Assembly: GCA_934630855.1 (NCBI GenBank)
Contig: CAKTWW010000004.1
Coordinates: 16,433-80,432 of the forward strand
Direction of reading: 5' to 3'
DNA from: an uncultured Collinsella sp.
GTDB taxonomy: Bacteria > Actinomycetota > Coriobacteriia > Coriobacteriales > Coriobacteriaceae
DNA length: 64,000 bases
The stretch's first letter is position 1. Each line of letters starts with the position of its first letter. The translations under genes were made by a program, and so were the position numbers. The notes below the pieces were generated by a model. It was not told where the DNA came from. It did no database searches and saw only the letters and a program-made list of their open reading frames with translations. Shown piece by piece: positions 42,933 through 50,744 of the stretch.

Positions 42933-43164
42933 ATCTTGCTCCCTTGCTCGGGTTTTGTTTTATTCGGTTCACGATACCGCTACCCCGCACCCCTCTCAAC
43001 CCATCCCTCAAGTAGGTTATGGGACATAATCATCGGGTTTGCTTGTCTCACATCTTAGGAAAGTGTTCGATAGCAAAAACAATGAGATATGCGTTGGGGT
43101 CTCGACGAGCAAAAGCGCCGGCAAGGGTACCATAGGCGGGTACATCGCAATCAAGGAGAGGCTC

Positions 43165-43611
43165 ATGAAACAAATCGATACCACCCAGCTCGAAACCGCC
43201 CGCTGTCAGGCCCATGCTGCCGAATACCACGCTCGCGGCTTCAACTGCGCGCAGGCCGTCGCCTGCACGCTCGCGCCCGCCGTAGGACTCGACCCCGAGA
43301 CCGCGTTTACCCTCACCGAGGGCTTCGGCGCCGGCATGGGCGGCATGACCGAGACCTGCGGTGCCATCTCGGGCGCCGTGGCCATCATGGGCTTTGTGAC
43401 GAGCGATGGCATGGAGAACCCCAAGACCAAGGGGCAGACCTACAAGCTCTCACGCGAGATCGCTAAGCGTTTTGGCGAGAAGAACACGACGACCATCTGC
43501 GGCACGCTCAAGGGCATCGGCTCGGACCAGGGCCCGCTCCGCAGCTGTCCCGGCTGCATCGATGACGCCGTCGAGATCGCCTGCGATGTGCTGAAGCAGC
43601 TCGCCGAGTAA
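43165..43611 (+). CDS. C-GCAxxG-C-C family putative redox protein
   Basis: A 148-residue protein of the C_GCAxxG_C_C family. Visible conserved cysteines are FNCAQAVACTLA, ETCGAISGAVAIMG, TICGTLKG and SCPGCIDDAVE. The family is common in anaerobes and may bind a metal or Fe-S cluster, but its function is unknown. ATG 43165 follows AAGGAGAGGCTC. It stands alone, divergent from metY, and ends at a bidirectional terminator. Confidence 0.82.
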   Translation: MKQIDTTQLETARCQAHAAEYHARGFNCAQAVACTLAPAVGLDPETAFTLTEGFGAGMGGMTETCGAISGAVAIMGFVTSDGMENPKTKGQTYKLSREIAKRFGEKNTTTICGTLKGIGSDQGPLRSCPGCIDDAVEIACDVLKQLAE

Positions 43612-43624
43612 ATAACGGCAACAG

Positions 43625-43675
43625 AAAAAACGACAGCCGGCGCACCCGGGACACCCCATAGCACGCCGGCCGTCG
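43625..43675. terminator. Bidirectional terminator between convergent genes
   Basis: CGACAGCCGGCG at 43631-43642 pairs with CGCCGGCCGTCG at 43664-43675. On the minus strand the stem is followed by TTTTTTCTG, on the plus strand by CCGTTAAAA. It best serves yigZ. Confidence 0.8.
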
Positions 43676-43678
43676 CCG

Positions 43679-44317
43679 TTAAAACTCGGCAAACTCGGGG
43701 GCGCTGGCCTCAATATCCTCGCGGCCAGCCATAAGCTCGCGCATCTTTGCGCAAAACGGCTCCTGCTCCCCCGCTTTAAACACCAAATGAATCGTCACGG
43801 CGTCCGCGTAATCGGTGCCCGAAACCTTGGCGCCCGAGTCCTGCGCCAGACGAAGCACCTGCTCATACTGCGGATAAGCCACATGCACGTCAACGGGCAC
43901 AACGCTCGTCATCTCAACGATCTGCCCGGCTTCCTGCGCCGCCGCAACCGCCGCCTGCGTCGCCGCTGTATAGGCACGTACCAGGCCGCCGGGCCCCAAC
44001 AACGTGCCGCCAAAATAGCGCGTGACCACACAGCACACGTTTTTGAGCCCCGCACCGCGAAGCACCTCGAGCGTGGGCATGCCGCTCGTACGGCTCGGCT
44101 CGCCGTCATCGCTCTGACGCTCGCGCCCGTCAACCAAAATCCACGCGGGCACATTATGGCGAGCATCATAATGGCGTTTGCGAACCATTTCGATAAAGGC
44201 ATTCGCCTCGTCCTCGGACTCAACATGGACCAGCTGGGCAATAAAGCGACTCTTGCGGTCGACAAACTCGCCCTTAGCCTCAATATTCGATTGCAAAGTA
44301 AAATAGCTGTCCAACAA
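43679..44317 (-). CDS. YigZ/IMPACT family protein
   Basis: A 212-residue protein of the YigZ/IMPACT family (UPF0029). The N-terminal domain carries KSRFIAQLVHVESEDEANAF, HNVPAWIL, DDGEPSRTSGMPTLEVL and VTRYFGGTLLGPGGLVRAYT, all conserved. The C-terminal DUF1949 part follows. Eukaryotic IMPACT regulates GCN2; the bacterial role is unknown, possibly translation-linked. The gene sits just downstream of rnpB on the same strand. Confidence 0.9.
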   Translation of the reverse strand: MLDSYFTLQSNIEAKGEFVDRKSRFIAQLVHVESEDEANAFIEMVRKRHYDARHNVPAWILVDGRERQSDDGEPSRTSGMPTLEVLRGAGLKNVCCVVTRYFGGTLLGPGGLVRAYTAATQAAVAAAQEAGQIVEMTSVVPVDVHVAYPQYEQVLRLAQDSGAKVSGTDYADAVTIHLVFKAGEQEPFCAKMRELMAGREDIEASAPEFAEF

Positions 44318-44428
44318 AGCCCCTCAAACACAAGCAAAGCAACAAACAGCCTCAATAATACGGCAATGGCAGTTTCGGTTGACCGCCTAAATAGAACGGA
44401 AACGCCGAAGAGCAGGCAAAAACAGCGA

Positions 44429-44526
44429 GACGGCGTCAGCTGAGTCGATTTGGCCCGAAAGAGGAGGGAGCACGCCTTATGGCGGCGACCGACGAATGAG
44501 CGCCAAATCAGCCAGCTGACGCCGTC
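44429..44526. repeat. Large inverted repeat beyond the 3' end of rnpB
   Basis: GACGGCGTCAGCTG (44429-44442) and CAGCTGACGCCGTC (44513-44526) are perfect 14-bp arms, with inner GATTTGGC/GCCAAATC also pairing. On the minus strand TGTTTTTGCC follows a few bases later. It lies 17 nt past the mature rnpB end, so it may end the rnpB transcript. Confidence 0.7.
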
Positions 44527-44543
44527 GCAGCGTCAACAAGAAA

Positions 44544-44903
44544 GCTGAGTGGGCCGATAAGCCGGGTTCTGTCGTGAACGGTCATTTATCTTGTCTGCAC
44601 GTTACCGTGCAGTTCCACGCACGCTACCCGAACGCGGACCGGGCCGGCCCATAGCGTTCCTATTCGCGCTTGCTCCGGATGGGGCTTGCCAAGCCGCCGT
44701 GTTGCCACGACGCTGGTGGTCTCTTACACCACCGTTTCAGCTTTTCCCTTTACGCCTTGCGGCGCAGGTGGGAGTCTTCTTTTCTGCGGCGCTTTCCGTC
44801 GGATCACTCCGCCCGGCCGTTAGCCGGCATCCCGCCCTCTGGAGCCCGGACTTTCCTCACGCGTACCGCAAGCAGTACATCGCGCGACCGTCTGGCCCAC
44901 TCA
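44544..44903 (-). ncRNA. rnpB: RNase P RNA, bacterial class A
   Basis: The minus strand opens GCTGAGTGGGCCAGACGG and carries the universal CR-I segment GAGGAAAGTCCGGGCTCC about 50 nt in. It ends with ACAGAACCCGGCTTATCGGC followed by CCACTCAGC. The first and last 12 bases (GCTGAGTGGGCC/GGCCCACTCAGC) pair as helix P1. The length of 360 nt is normal. A TACACT -10 candidate lies directly upstream on the minus strand. It is the catalytic RNA that matures tRNA 5' ends. Confidence 0.96.
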
Positions 44904-45170
44904 GCAGTGCAAGAGTGTAGCACACCGCCGCCAGGCATAACGACACAACACAAGCGCTCGACACGATAAACCAAGAACCGCCCATGCGTTACAATAGTCC
45001 CGTCGATGGGCAACGTCGTCAGTCGAGACGCGACCGCGCTCCGCACCCCTCCGTCTACTCGGTGCGTTCCCGCCTCCTCCCCGAGGCGGGATGTCGGCGT
45101 TTTTTCATACCGCGACAACGCAATAGCAAACGAAAAACGTTGACGACAGTCTGCCGTCTCAATCGCAAAC
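44904..45170. other. Gap between rnpB and rpsA, with a possible small RNA on the plus strand
   Basis: No protein gene is seen. On the plus strand TACAAT (about 44989-44994) could be a -10. It is followed by a structured stretch with CGCACC/GGTGCG and CCCGCCTC/GAGGCGGG stems and TTTTTT near 45105-45110. Without conservation data this stays a candidate of about 110 nt. Confidence 0.3.
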
Positions 45171-45206
45171 AAAAAGGGACCCGCCCATTACGGACGGATC
45201 CCTTAA
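45171..45206 (-). terminator. Rho-independent terminator of rpsA
   Basis: Transcript-sense AAGGGATCCG pairs with CGGGTCCCTT (G-U included) around a short loop and is followed by TTTTTG. It lies 23 nt past the stop at 45229. Confidence 0.85.
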
Positions 45207-45228
45207 AACAAGTGATCGTCAAACCGAT

Positions 45229-46395
45229 TTACTCGGCGTCGGTCTCATCGTCCTTCTTCTCGGAAGGCAGCGGGGTGACCTCGATCTCGACGCCCAGAGT
45301 CTCAGCAGCGGACTTCATGGACAGGGAGATACGACGACGGTCGAGGTCGATCTCCATGACCTTGACCTGAACCTTGTCGCCCACGTGGGTGACCTGAGAA
45401 GGCTGATCGACGTGCTTGTTGGCCATCTCGGAGATGTGCACCAGGCCCTCGATGCCCTCGCCCAGGTCGACGAAAGCGCCGAACGGGACAAGCTTGGTCA
45501 CAGTGCCCTCGACGATAGCGCCGACGGGGTACTTCTTGACCAGTGCACGCCACGGATCCTCGGTGGTCTGCTTGAGACCGAGGGAGATGCGCTCGCGGTT
45601 GAGATCGACGTCGAGAACCTCGACCTCGACCTCCTGGCCGACCTTGACAACCTCGGAAGGATGGTTGACGTGGTTCCAGGAAAGCTCGGAGATGTGGATG
45701 AGGCCGTCGATACCGCCGAGGTCGACGAAGGCGCCGAAGTCGACGATGGAGGAAACGGTGCCCTGGAGACGCATGCCGGACTTGAGCTTGGACAGAATCT
45801 CGGAGCGCTCGGCCTTACGGGACTCCTCGAGCACGACGCGACGGGAGAGGACAACGTTGTTGCGGTTGCGGTCCATCTCGATGACGCGGGCCTCGATGCG
45901 GGTGCCCATGTAGGAGGTGAGGTCCTTGACACGACGGAGGTCGACGAGGGAAGCGGGCAGGAAGCCACGCAGGCCGATGTCGAGGATCAGGCCGCCCTTG
46001 ACAACCTCGATAACCTCGCCCTCGACGTTCTCGCCGGAGTTGAACTTCTCCTCGATGCGGTTCCAAGCACGCTCGTACTCGGCACGCTTCTTGGACAGGA
46101 CCAGACGACCGTCCTTGTCCTCCTTCTGGAGAACCAGAGCCTCGATGGGATCACCGAGTGCAACGATGTCTGCAGGGTTAGCGTCCTTGCGGATGGACAG
46201 CTCGCGGACCGGGATAACGCCCTCGGACTTGAATCCGATGTCAACGAGCACCTCGTCATGCTCGATCTTAACGACAGTGCCGTTAACGAGATCGCCCTCA
46301 TCAAAGTCGGTAATCGTACCGTCGATGAGGTTGTTCATCTCCTCCTCGTTGACATCGTCAAGAGAGAAAATGGACGAGTTCTGAATCTCACTCAA
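45229..46395 (-). CDS. rpsA: Ribosomal protein S1
   Basis: A 388-residue protein with four S1 RNA-binding domains, the actinobacterial/Firmicute-like short form. Domain starts read DLVNGTVVKIEHDEVLVDIG, VEGEVIEVVKGGLILDIG, LQGTVSSIVDFGAFVDLG and VEGTVTKLVPFGAFVDLG. The last two have full RNA-binding GAFVDLG...GL(V/I)HISE text. It binds mRNA at the 30S subunit. The start is a TTG (46393-46395), supported by AAAGGGG 8 nt upstream; no in-frame ATG is close. It stands alone between terminators. Confidence 0.94.
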   Translation of the reverse strand: MSEIQNSSIFSLDDVNEEEMNNLIDGTITDFDEGDLVNGTVVKIEHDEVLVDIGFKSEGVIPVRELSIRKDANPADIVALGDPIEALVLQKEDKDGRLVLSKKRAEYERAWNRIEEKFNSGENVEGEVIEVVKGGLILDIGLRGFLPASLVDLRRVKDLTSYMGTRIEARVIEMDRNRNNVVLSRRVVLEESRKAERSEILSKLKSGMRLQGTVSSIVDFGAFVDLGGIDGLIHISELSWNHVNHPSEVVKVGQEVEVEVLDVDLNRERISLGLKQTTEDPWRALVKKYPVGAIVEGTVTKLVPFGAFVDLGEGIEGLVHISEMANKHVDQPSQVTHVGDKVQVKVMEIDLDRRRISLSMKSAAETLGVEIEVTPLPSEKKDDETDAE

Positions 46396-46710
46396 AGGTG
46401 GACCCCTTTCGAACTACGGGGCCCCGATTGCTAGGACCTACAGAAGGGTGCGACAAGCACACAACGTTTAGGAACACTCGGGAGCCGACAGATACTAATG
46501 TGATGCTTATGCAATCACGTTCGTATAGGTTACGGGGAAATGAGTTCGATTTCAAGCGTGAACTGCGATTTTTTACGCGTGTGGAGACTTTTTCGTAATC
46601 TTATGAACTGCTGTCTCCACAACTTGACGATAAGCAGTGAGCAAGTTGGCTTTGGGGTAAAGTATCCGGAGCCAACGATTCTAGATCGAATTTATGAGAA
46701 AGGTGCTCGC
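46396..46710. other. 315-bp divergent region between rpsA and the HAD gene
   Basis: No gene or convincing fold is seen. It is AT-richer than the flanks and must hold both promoters. TTGACG at about 46622 is present but lacks a well-placed -10. Confidence 0.4.
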
Positions 46711-47469
46711 GTGCTCAAAGCTGTCGTTTTCGATATGGACGAAACGCTTCTTAGCATCAACCTCAATGCGTTCATCCTTCGCTATTTTAAGGATGTCTCG
46801 TCGATGCTCGCGGATATCGGACGTCGCAGCCGTGGCGGTACGATGGCACGCCTCGGCACCATTCTGGTCGACCTCAACGCCAACCGACGCAGCGGCACGG
46901 ACAATCGCACCAACCTTGCGTTTTACCAGGAAGAAGTCAAGCGCCGATGCGGTATCTGCCTCTCGGACCCCACCATCTACGAGGCATTTACCTATTATGA
47001 GCGCGAGGTGCTGCCGTACAAGAACGACGACACGATCAACGCGAAGGCCATGCCCGGCGCGCACGCCGCGCTCCAGGCCGTGCAGGACGCGGGACTGCGC
47101 TGCGCGCTCTTCACCAACCCCAGCTTTCCCCAGGGCGTCATCGAGTGCCGCATGGGCTGGGGTGAGCTGACTGACGTGCCCTTTGAGCTCGTCACGCACA
47201 TGGGCAACGCCACTCGTTGCAAACCCGATGCCACCTATTATCTTGAGCAGCTGCAGGTTATGGGTCTTGAGCCGCACGAGGTGCTTATGGTGGGCAACGA
47301 CCCCAAGCGCGACTTCCCCAACCCCGACTGCGGTATTCAAACCGCCTACGTGGGCCAGGGCAAGCCGAGCCGAGCCACCTGGCGCGGCACCATGGAAGAC
47401 TTCGCCCGCAACTTCAACGCCGTGGTAGAAGCCTTCTACGAGCACCAAGTGGCCGAAGAACTGTCATAG
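46711..47469 (+). CDS. HAD-superfamily hydrolase
   Basis: A 252-residue HAD hydrolase. Motif I is VVFDMDETLLS (nucleophile Asp in DMDET), motif II is LFTNPSFP, motif III involves the Lys of RCKPDATYY, and motif IV is VGNDPKRDFPNPD. The cap region is helical (about 20-115). The GTG start at 46711 follows GAAAGG; upstream codons in the same frame do not look coding. It is probably a phosphatase of unknown substrate. It ends in a repeat-rich intergenic region. Confidence 0.85.
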   Translation: MLKAVVFDMDETLLSINLNAFILRYFKDVSSMLADIGRRSRGGTMARLGTILVDLNANRRSGTDNRTNLAFYQEEVKRRCGICLSDPTIYEAFTYYEREVLPYKNDDTINAKAMPGAHAALQAVQDAGLRCALFTNPSFPQGVIECRMGWGELTDVPFELVTHMGNATRCKPDATYYLEQLQVMGLEPHEVLMVGNDPKRDFPNPDCGIQTAYVGQGKPSRATWRGTMEDFARNFNAVVEAFYEHQVAEELS

Positions 47470-47519
47470 CACTCCTCGCCCCAACAGAAACAACGTCGAT
47501 GTTTTGGCACCGACAGCGA

Positions 47520-47753
47520 AAACCCGTCAGAGCGAGCAAGGTGCCTTGAAACGAGGCGGCATTGATCTTTTGATCATGTCGCCGAAGTTGAAAGGCAGAT
47601 TGCCGCTCTGGCGGGTTTGCAGCGTCAACTGGTCCGCCGTTCGGCAGAACGGCGGAACCTCAGGTGCAGCGTCAACTGGTCCGCCGTTCGGCAGAACGGC
47701 GGAACCTCAGGTGCAGCGTCAACTGGTTACGCGGGTTGGAAAACCCGCGTAAC
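47520..47753. repeat. Nested inverted repeat followed by three tandem 47-bp hairpin units
   Basis: AAACCCGTCAGAGCG (47520-47534) pairs with CGCTCTGGCGGGTTT (47604-47618), with one mismatch. Units then start at 47619, 47666 and 47713 with GCAGCGTCAACTGGT. The first two are identical and carry the hairpin CCGCCGTT/AACGGCGG. The third carries a different hairpin, GTTACGCGGGTT/AACCCGCGTAAC. The region lies between the convergent HAD and cyuA genes. Confidence 0.85.
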
Positions 47754-47760
47754 TAAGTAA

Positions 47761-49080
47761 CTAACAAACTTGGGTTTTTCCGATCATGATGTTGAGGATC
47801 TCGACGTCGGTGTCCTTCATGCCCACGCGGCCAACGTAGCCCATACTGGCGATCGTCTGCTCGACGGTGTCCTGGATCAGGCCCTCACCGGCGCGGAAGC
47901 CGCGGCCCTGCATGGCCATATCGTGACCCAGAATCGCAGCGTCCACGGCCGCTGAAATCTTGGCAGCGCAACTCGCCTTGGCGCCGTCGCACACGATGCC
48001 GCCCACGTTACCGAGCGTGTTGGAGACCGTCGCGCCAATCTGCTCGCGCGTGCCTCCGCACAACCACGTAATGGCAGCGCCGGCGCCGCACGCAGCACAA
48101 ATAGCACCACAAAACGCCGAAAGCGCGCCAATATAGCTCTTAATATGCACGGCGATCAGGTCGGACAGCATCACGGCGCGCACCAGGCGCTCGTGGTCGC
48201 AGCGTAGGTACTCGGCATACTCCATAACGGGCAGCGCACAGGTAATGCCCTGGTTGCCCGAGCCGCACACAATAGCGACCGGCAAGGCACAGCCGTTCAT
48301 GCGGGCGTCGGATCCGGCGGCCGCACGGGCACGGGCGCGACAAGCGACGTCGTCGGCGCGAGCGCCCAGCAAGGTGCGGCCGACCTCGGCGCCCCAAGCG
48401 TGTGCCAGGCCCTCGGCGCTAATGGCGCCATTCAGCTCAATCTGACGCTCAACGGCGGCTCGAGCGCCCTCAATATCGCCGTCCTGGATAAAGTCGATGA
48501 TGGACTCGATGCTCATGGGCGTATCGGCGCTATCGGCAGCGCGCTCAGCAACCACGCGCTCGGCGCAGACGGCGCACTCCCCTGCCGACTTGCCACACAC
48601 CGGAATCCCGTCGAGCGTATGACACGTCACATTGGTGTGGTGGTCGGTGATCTCGACGACCGCGGTGTGGCCCCCGGCCGTGGCAGTCACCTTGATATAC
48701 AGATTGGGCACGCCCTCGGCAAGCGACACATCGCAGTAGTCAGCATCGGCAAGCAGCTCGGACACGCGAGCGCGGTCTTCATCGTCAACCCTCTCGAGCA
48801 CCTCGAGCGCACTCTTGGCGTCGCCGCCCACAGCGCCCAGCACCGCTGCGGCCTCAATACCGTGCATGCCGCCCGAGTTGGGCACAGTCACGCTCTTGAC
48901 GTTCTTGATAATATTGCCCGAACAGGCAACGTCCATATGCTCTGGTTCGCAGCCGAGCGTCTGGCTCGCAAGCGCTGCCGCATAGGCAACGGCAATAGGC
49001 TCAGTGCAGCCAAGCGCGCAAACAAGCTCGCGGTTTAAAACGTCACAGAACGCAGCATCGCGGATGGAATCGGTGGGCAT
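47761..49080 (-). CDS. cyuA: L-cysteine desulfidase / UPF0597 (CyuA/YhaM family)
   Basis: A 439-residue protein of the serine dehydratase-alpha-like UPF0597 family. CALGCTEPIAVAYAAALA at the N-terminus is diagnostic, and NIIKNVKSVTVPNSGGMHG and CGSGNQGITCALPV are also conserved. Cysteines of the putative Fe-S cluster include GCTEP, CGSGNQG and VCDGAKASCAAK. In E. coli CyuA breaks down L-cysteine to pyruvate, ammonia and sulfide under anaerobic conditions. ATG 49080 follows AGGAGGCGCCA. There is no transporter neighbour. Confidence 0.87.
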   Translation of the reverse strand: MPTDSIRDAAFCDVLNRELVCALGCTEPIAVAYAAALASQTLGCEPEHMDVACSGNIIKNVKSVTVPNSGGMHGIEAAAVLGAVGGDAKSALEVLERVDDEDRARVSELLADADYCDVSLAEGVPNLYIKVTATAGGHTAVVEITDHHTNVTCHTLDGIPVCGKSAGECAVCAERVVAERAADSADTPMSIESIIDFIQDGDIEGARAAVERQIELNGAISAEGLAHAWGAEVGRTLLGARADDVACRARARAAAGSDARMNGCALPVAIVCGSGNQGITCALPVMEYAEYLRCDHERLVRAVMLSDLIAVHIKSYIGALSAFCGAICAACGAGAAITWLCGGTREQIGATVSNTLGNVGGIVCDGAKASCAAKISAAVDAAILGHDMAMQGRGFRAGEGLIQDTVEQTIASMGYVGRVGMKDTDVEILNIMIGKTQVC

Positions 49081-49349
49081 TGGCGCCTCCTATATACATA
49101 ACGAGTTACTTCTTATACATATTCATCGTCTTCATTTGATACCAAGGTCCCAAAAACCGCAACCCGGATTCCGGCAGACGGCTGCTCGGGACAACCTGAT
49201 GGCAAATTTCGTGATGAACTGATGTTCAACATCGATAAAGCGTTTGACCAAAAAACGCTCGAGCGTTTGCGCAAAAGACGCGCTATCATGCAGTCGAACG
49301 CGGTAAAACCTTTAGCAATTCCGCCGCACGGACCAGAGAGGAACCATCC

Positions 49350-49817
49350 ATGAAGATCGGTATCGGTAACGACCACGCCGCCGTCGAGCTCAAGAACATC
49401 ATTTCCGAGCACCTGAAGGAGCGCGGTTGTGAGGTCGTGAACTTTGGCACCGACACCTCCGAGAGCTTCGACTACCCCATCGCCGGCTACAAGGTGGGCA
49501 AGGCCGTTGCCAACGGCGACGTCGACCTGGGCATCCTGATCTGCGGTACCGGCGTCGGCATCAGCCTGGCCGCCAACAAGGTCGAGGGCGTGCGCGCCGT
49601 CGTATGCTCCGAGCCTTTCAGCGCCAAGCTCTCCCGCATGCACAACAACACCAACGTGCTCGCTTTTGGCGCTCGCGTCGTAGGCTCCGAGCTCGCCAAG
49701 ATGATCGTCGACGAGTGGCTCGACGCCGAGTTTGAGGGCGGCCGTCATGAGCGTCGCGTCAATCTCCTCAACGAGATTGACCAGACCCGCGGCCTCAAGG
49801 TCGTCGACGAGGCTTAA
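49350..49817 (+). CDS. rpiB: Ribose-5-phosphate isomerase B
   Basis: A 155-residue LacAB/RpiB-family isomerase. It has the N-terminal IGNDHAAVELK, the active-site Cys in GILICGTGVGISLAANK, VVCSEPFSAKLSRMHNNTNVLAFGARVVG and a closing helix. It interconverts ribose-5-phosphate and ribulose-5-phosphate in the pentose phosphate pathway. ATG 49350 follows GAGAGGAACCATCC. The gene is monocistronic and ends at a strong terminator. Confidence 0.94.
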   Translation: MKIGIGNDHAAVELKNIISEHLKERGCEVVNFGTDTSESFDYPIAGYKVGKAVANGDVDLGILICGTGVGISLAANKVEGVRAVVCSEPFSAKLSRMHNNTNVLAFGARVVGSELAKMIVDEWLDAEFEGGRHERRVNLLNEIDQTRGLKVVDEA

Positions 49818-49843
49818 GGCACACAATGCCACCCACCAACGAC

Positions 49844-49890
49844 AAGGGGTCCGCTCGGAACACACATCCGAGCGGACCCCTTTGTAGTTT
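49844..49890 (+). terminator. Rho-independent terminator of rpiB
   Basis: AAGGGGTCCGCTCGGA pairs with TCCGAGCGGACCCCTT around ACACACA, then TGTAGTTTT. Confidence 0.88.
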
Positions 49891-49897
49891 TAGACAT

Positions 49898-49932
49898 AAA
49901 AAGGGCGCCGCGGATGGAGTTCCGCGGCGCCC
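49898..49932 (-). terminator. Rho-independent terminator of ndk
   Basis: Transcript-sense GGGCGCCGCGGA pairs perfectly with TCCGCGGCGCCC, followed by TTTTTATG, 39 nt past the ndk stop. Confidence 0.9.
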
Positions 49933-49970
49933 AAGCCACACGCTAACAGCTTTAAGGAGTCAAAGCTGGT

Positions 49971-50375
49971 TTAGCCAAAGAAACGCTTGATCTCGATCTC
50001 AGCGTTCTCCAGGCAATCGGAGCCATGGATCACGTTGGCGTTAACATCGACGGCAAAGTCGCCGCGGATGGTGCCGGGGGCGGCATCAAGCGGGTTGGTA
50101 GCGCCCATAAGGGTGCGCATCTTGGAGACGGCGGAAAGGCCGGAAACAACCATCTTGACGACCGGGCCGCTCGTCATAAAGTCGCAAAGACCGCCAAAGA
50201 AGGGCTTATCTGCTAGGTGGGCATAGTGCTCCTCGACAGTGGCACGGTCAAGCGTGGTCATCTCCATGCGCTCGATGACAAGGCCGCTGCGCTCGATGCG
50301 AGCAACAATCTCGCCAATCTTGCGATCGCGCACGGCGTCGGGCTTAATCATGATGAAGGTCTTCTCGATAGCCAT
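49971..50375 (-). CDS. ndk: Nucleoside diphosphate kinase
   Basis: A 134-residue Ndk, the normal length. The opening EKTFIMIKPDAVRDRKIGEI and the active-site motif NVIHGSDCLENAEIEI (catalytic His) are intact. It balances nucleoside triphosphate pools. ATG 50375 follows GAAAGGCTACCTT. It is a single-gene unit with its own terminator. Confidence 0.96.
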   Translation of the reverse strand: MAIEKTFIMIKPDAVRDRKIGEIVARIERSGLVIERMEMTTLDRATVEEHYAHLADKPFFGGLCDFMTSGPVVKMVVSGLSAVSKMRTLMGATNPLDAAPGTIRGDFAVDVNANVIHGSDCLENAEIEIKRFFG

Positions 50376-50671
50376 AAGGTAGCCTTTCAAGTAGGTTCGC
50401 GCGTGCCCAAGTCCCATTCCGGCACCCGCCTGGACTGCATCGTAACAGAGTTCTTGCTGCAGTAAAACAAAAAGCCATGTATTGAAACGCTATTATTTAT
50501 TGAAGCGCTCCATATGTGTCACTTCTGTTTCGAAGCCCGACTAGAGTACCATCCGCCCCACTTCCAACTGCAACGAACAGAACAGACGGTCGATTGCCGC
50601 CCGTGAGCGTATCCCCTTCACAACCTGCGCAAAGGTCTTACAAAAGTTCTCGACAAGCCCCCTCTCCATAA
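50376..50671. other. Intergenic region upstream of ndk and downstream of argH
   Basis: About 300 bp without a gene. It is AT-rich around 50465-50520, where the ndk promoter probably lies. Nothing else is recognised. Confidence 0.4.
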
Positions 50672-50703
50672 CAAAACGGACGCCCGCCGTAGAGGACGCC
50701 CGT
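50672..50703 (-). terminator. Rho-independent terminator of the arg operon
   Basis: Transcript-sense ACGGGCGTCC pairs with GGGCGTCCGT (two G-U pairs), then TTTGTT. It lies 42 nt beyond the argH stop. Confidence 0.75.
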
Positions 50704-50744
50704 AAAAGCAAAATATGACAAGTGAGGTAAGCGCCGCGGTAGCG

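Noticed and set aside
42933..43164. SAM riboswitch upstream of metY
   Set aside because: No S-box core or terminator is recognisable in the leader.
47520..47753. CRISPR array
   Set aside because: Only three units exist, with no variable spacers between repeats and no cas genes. The units are contiguous hairpin repeats.
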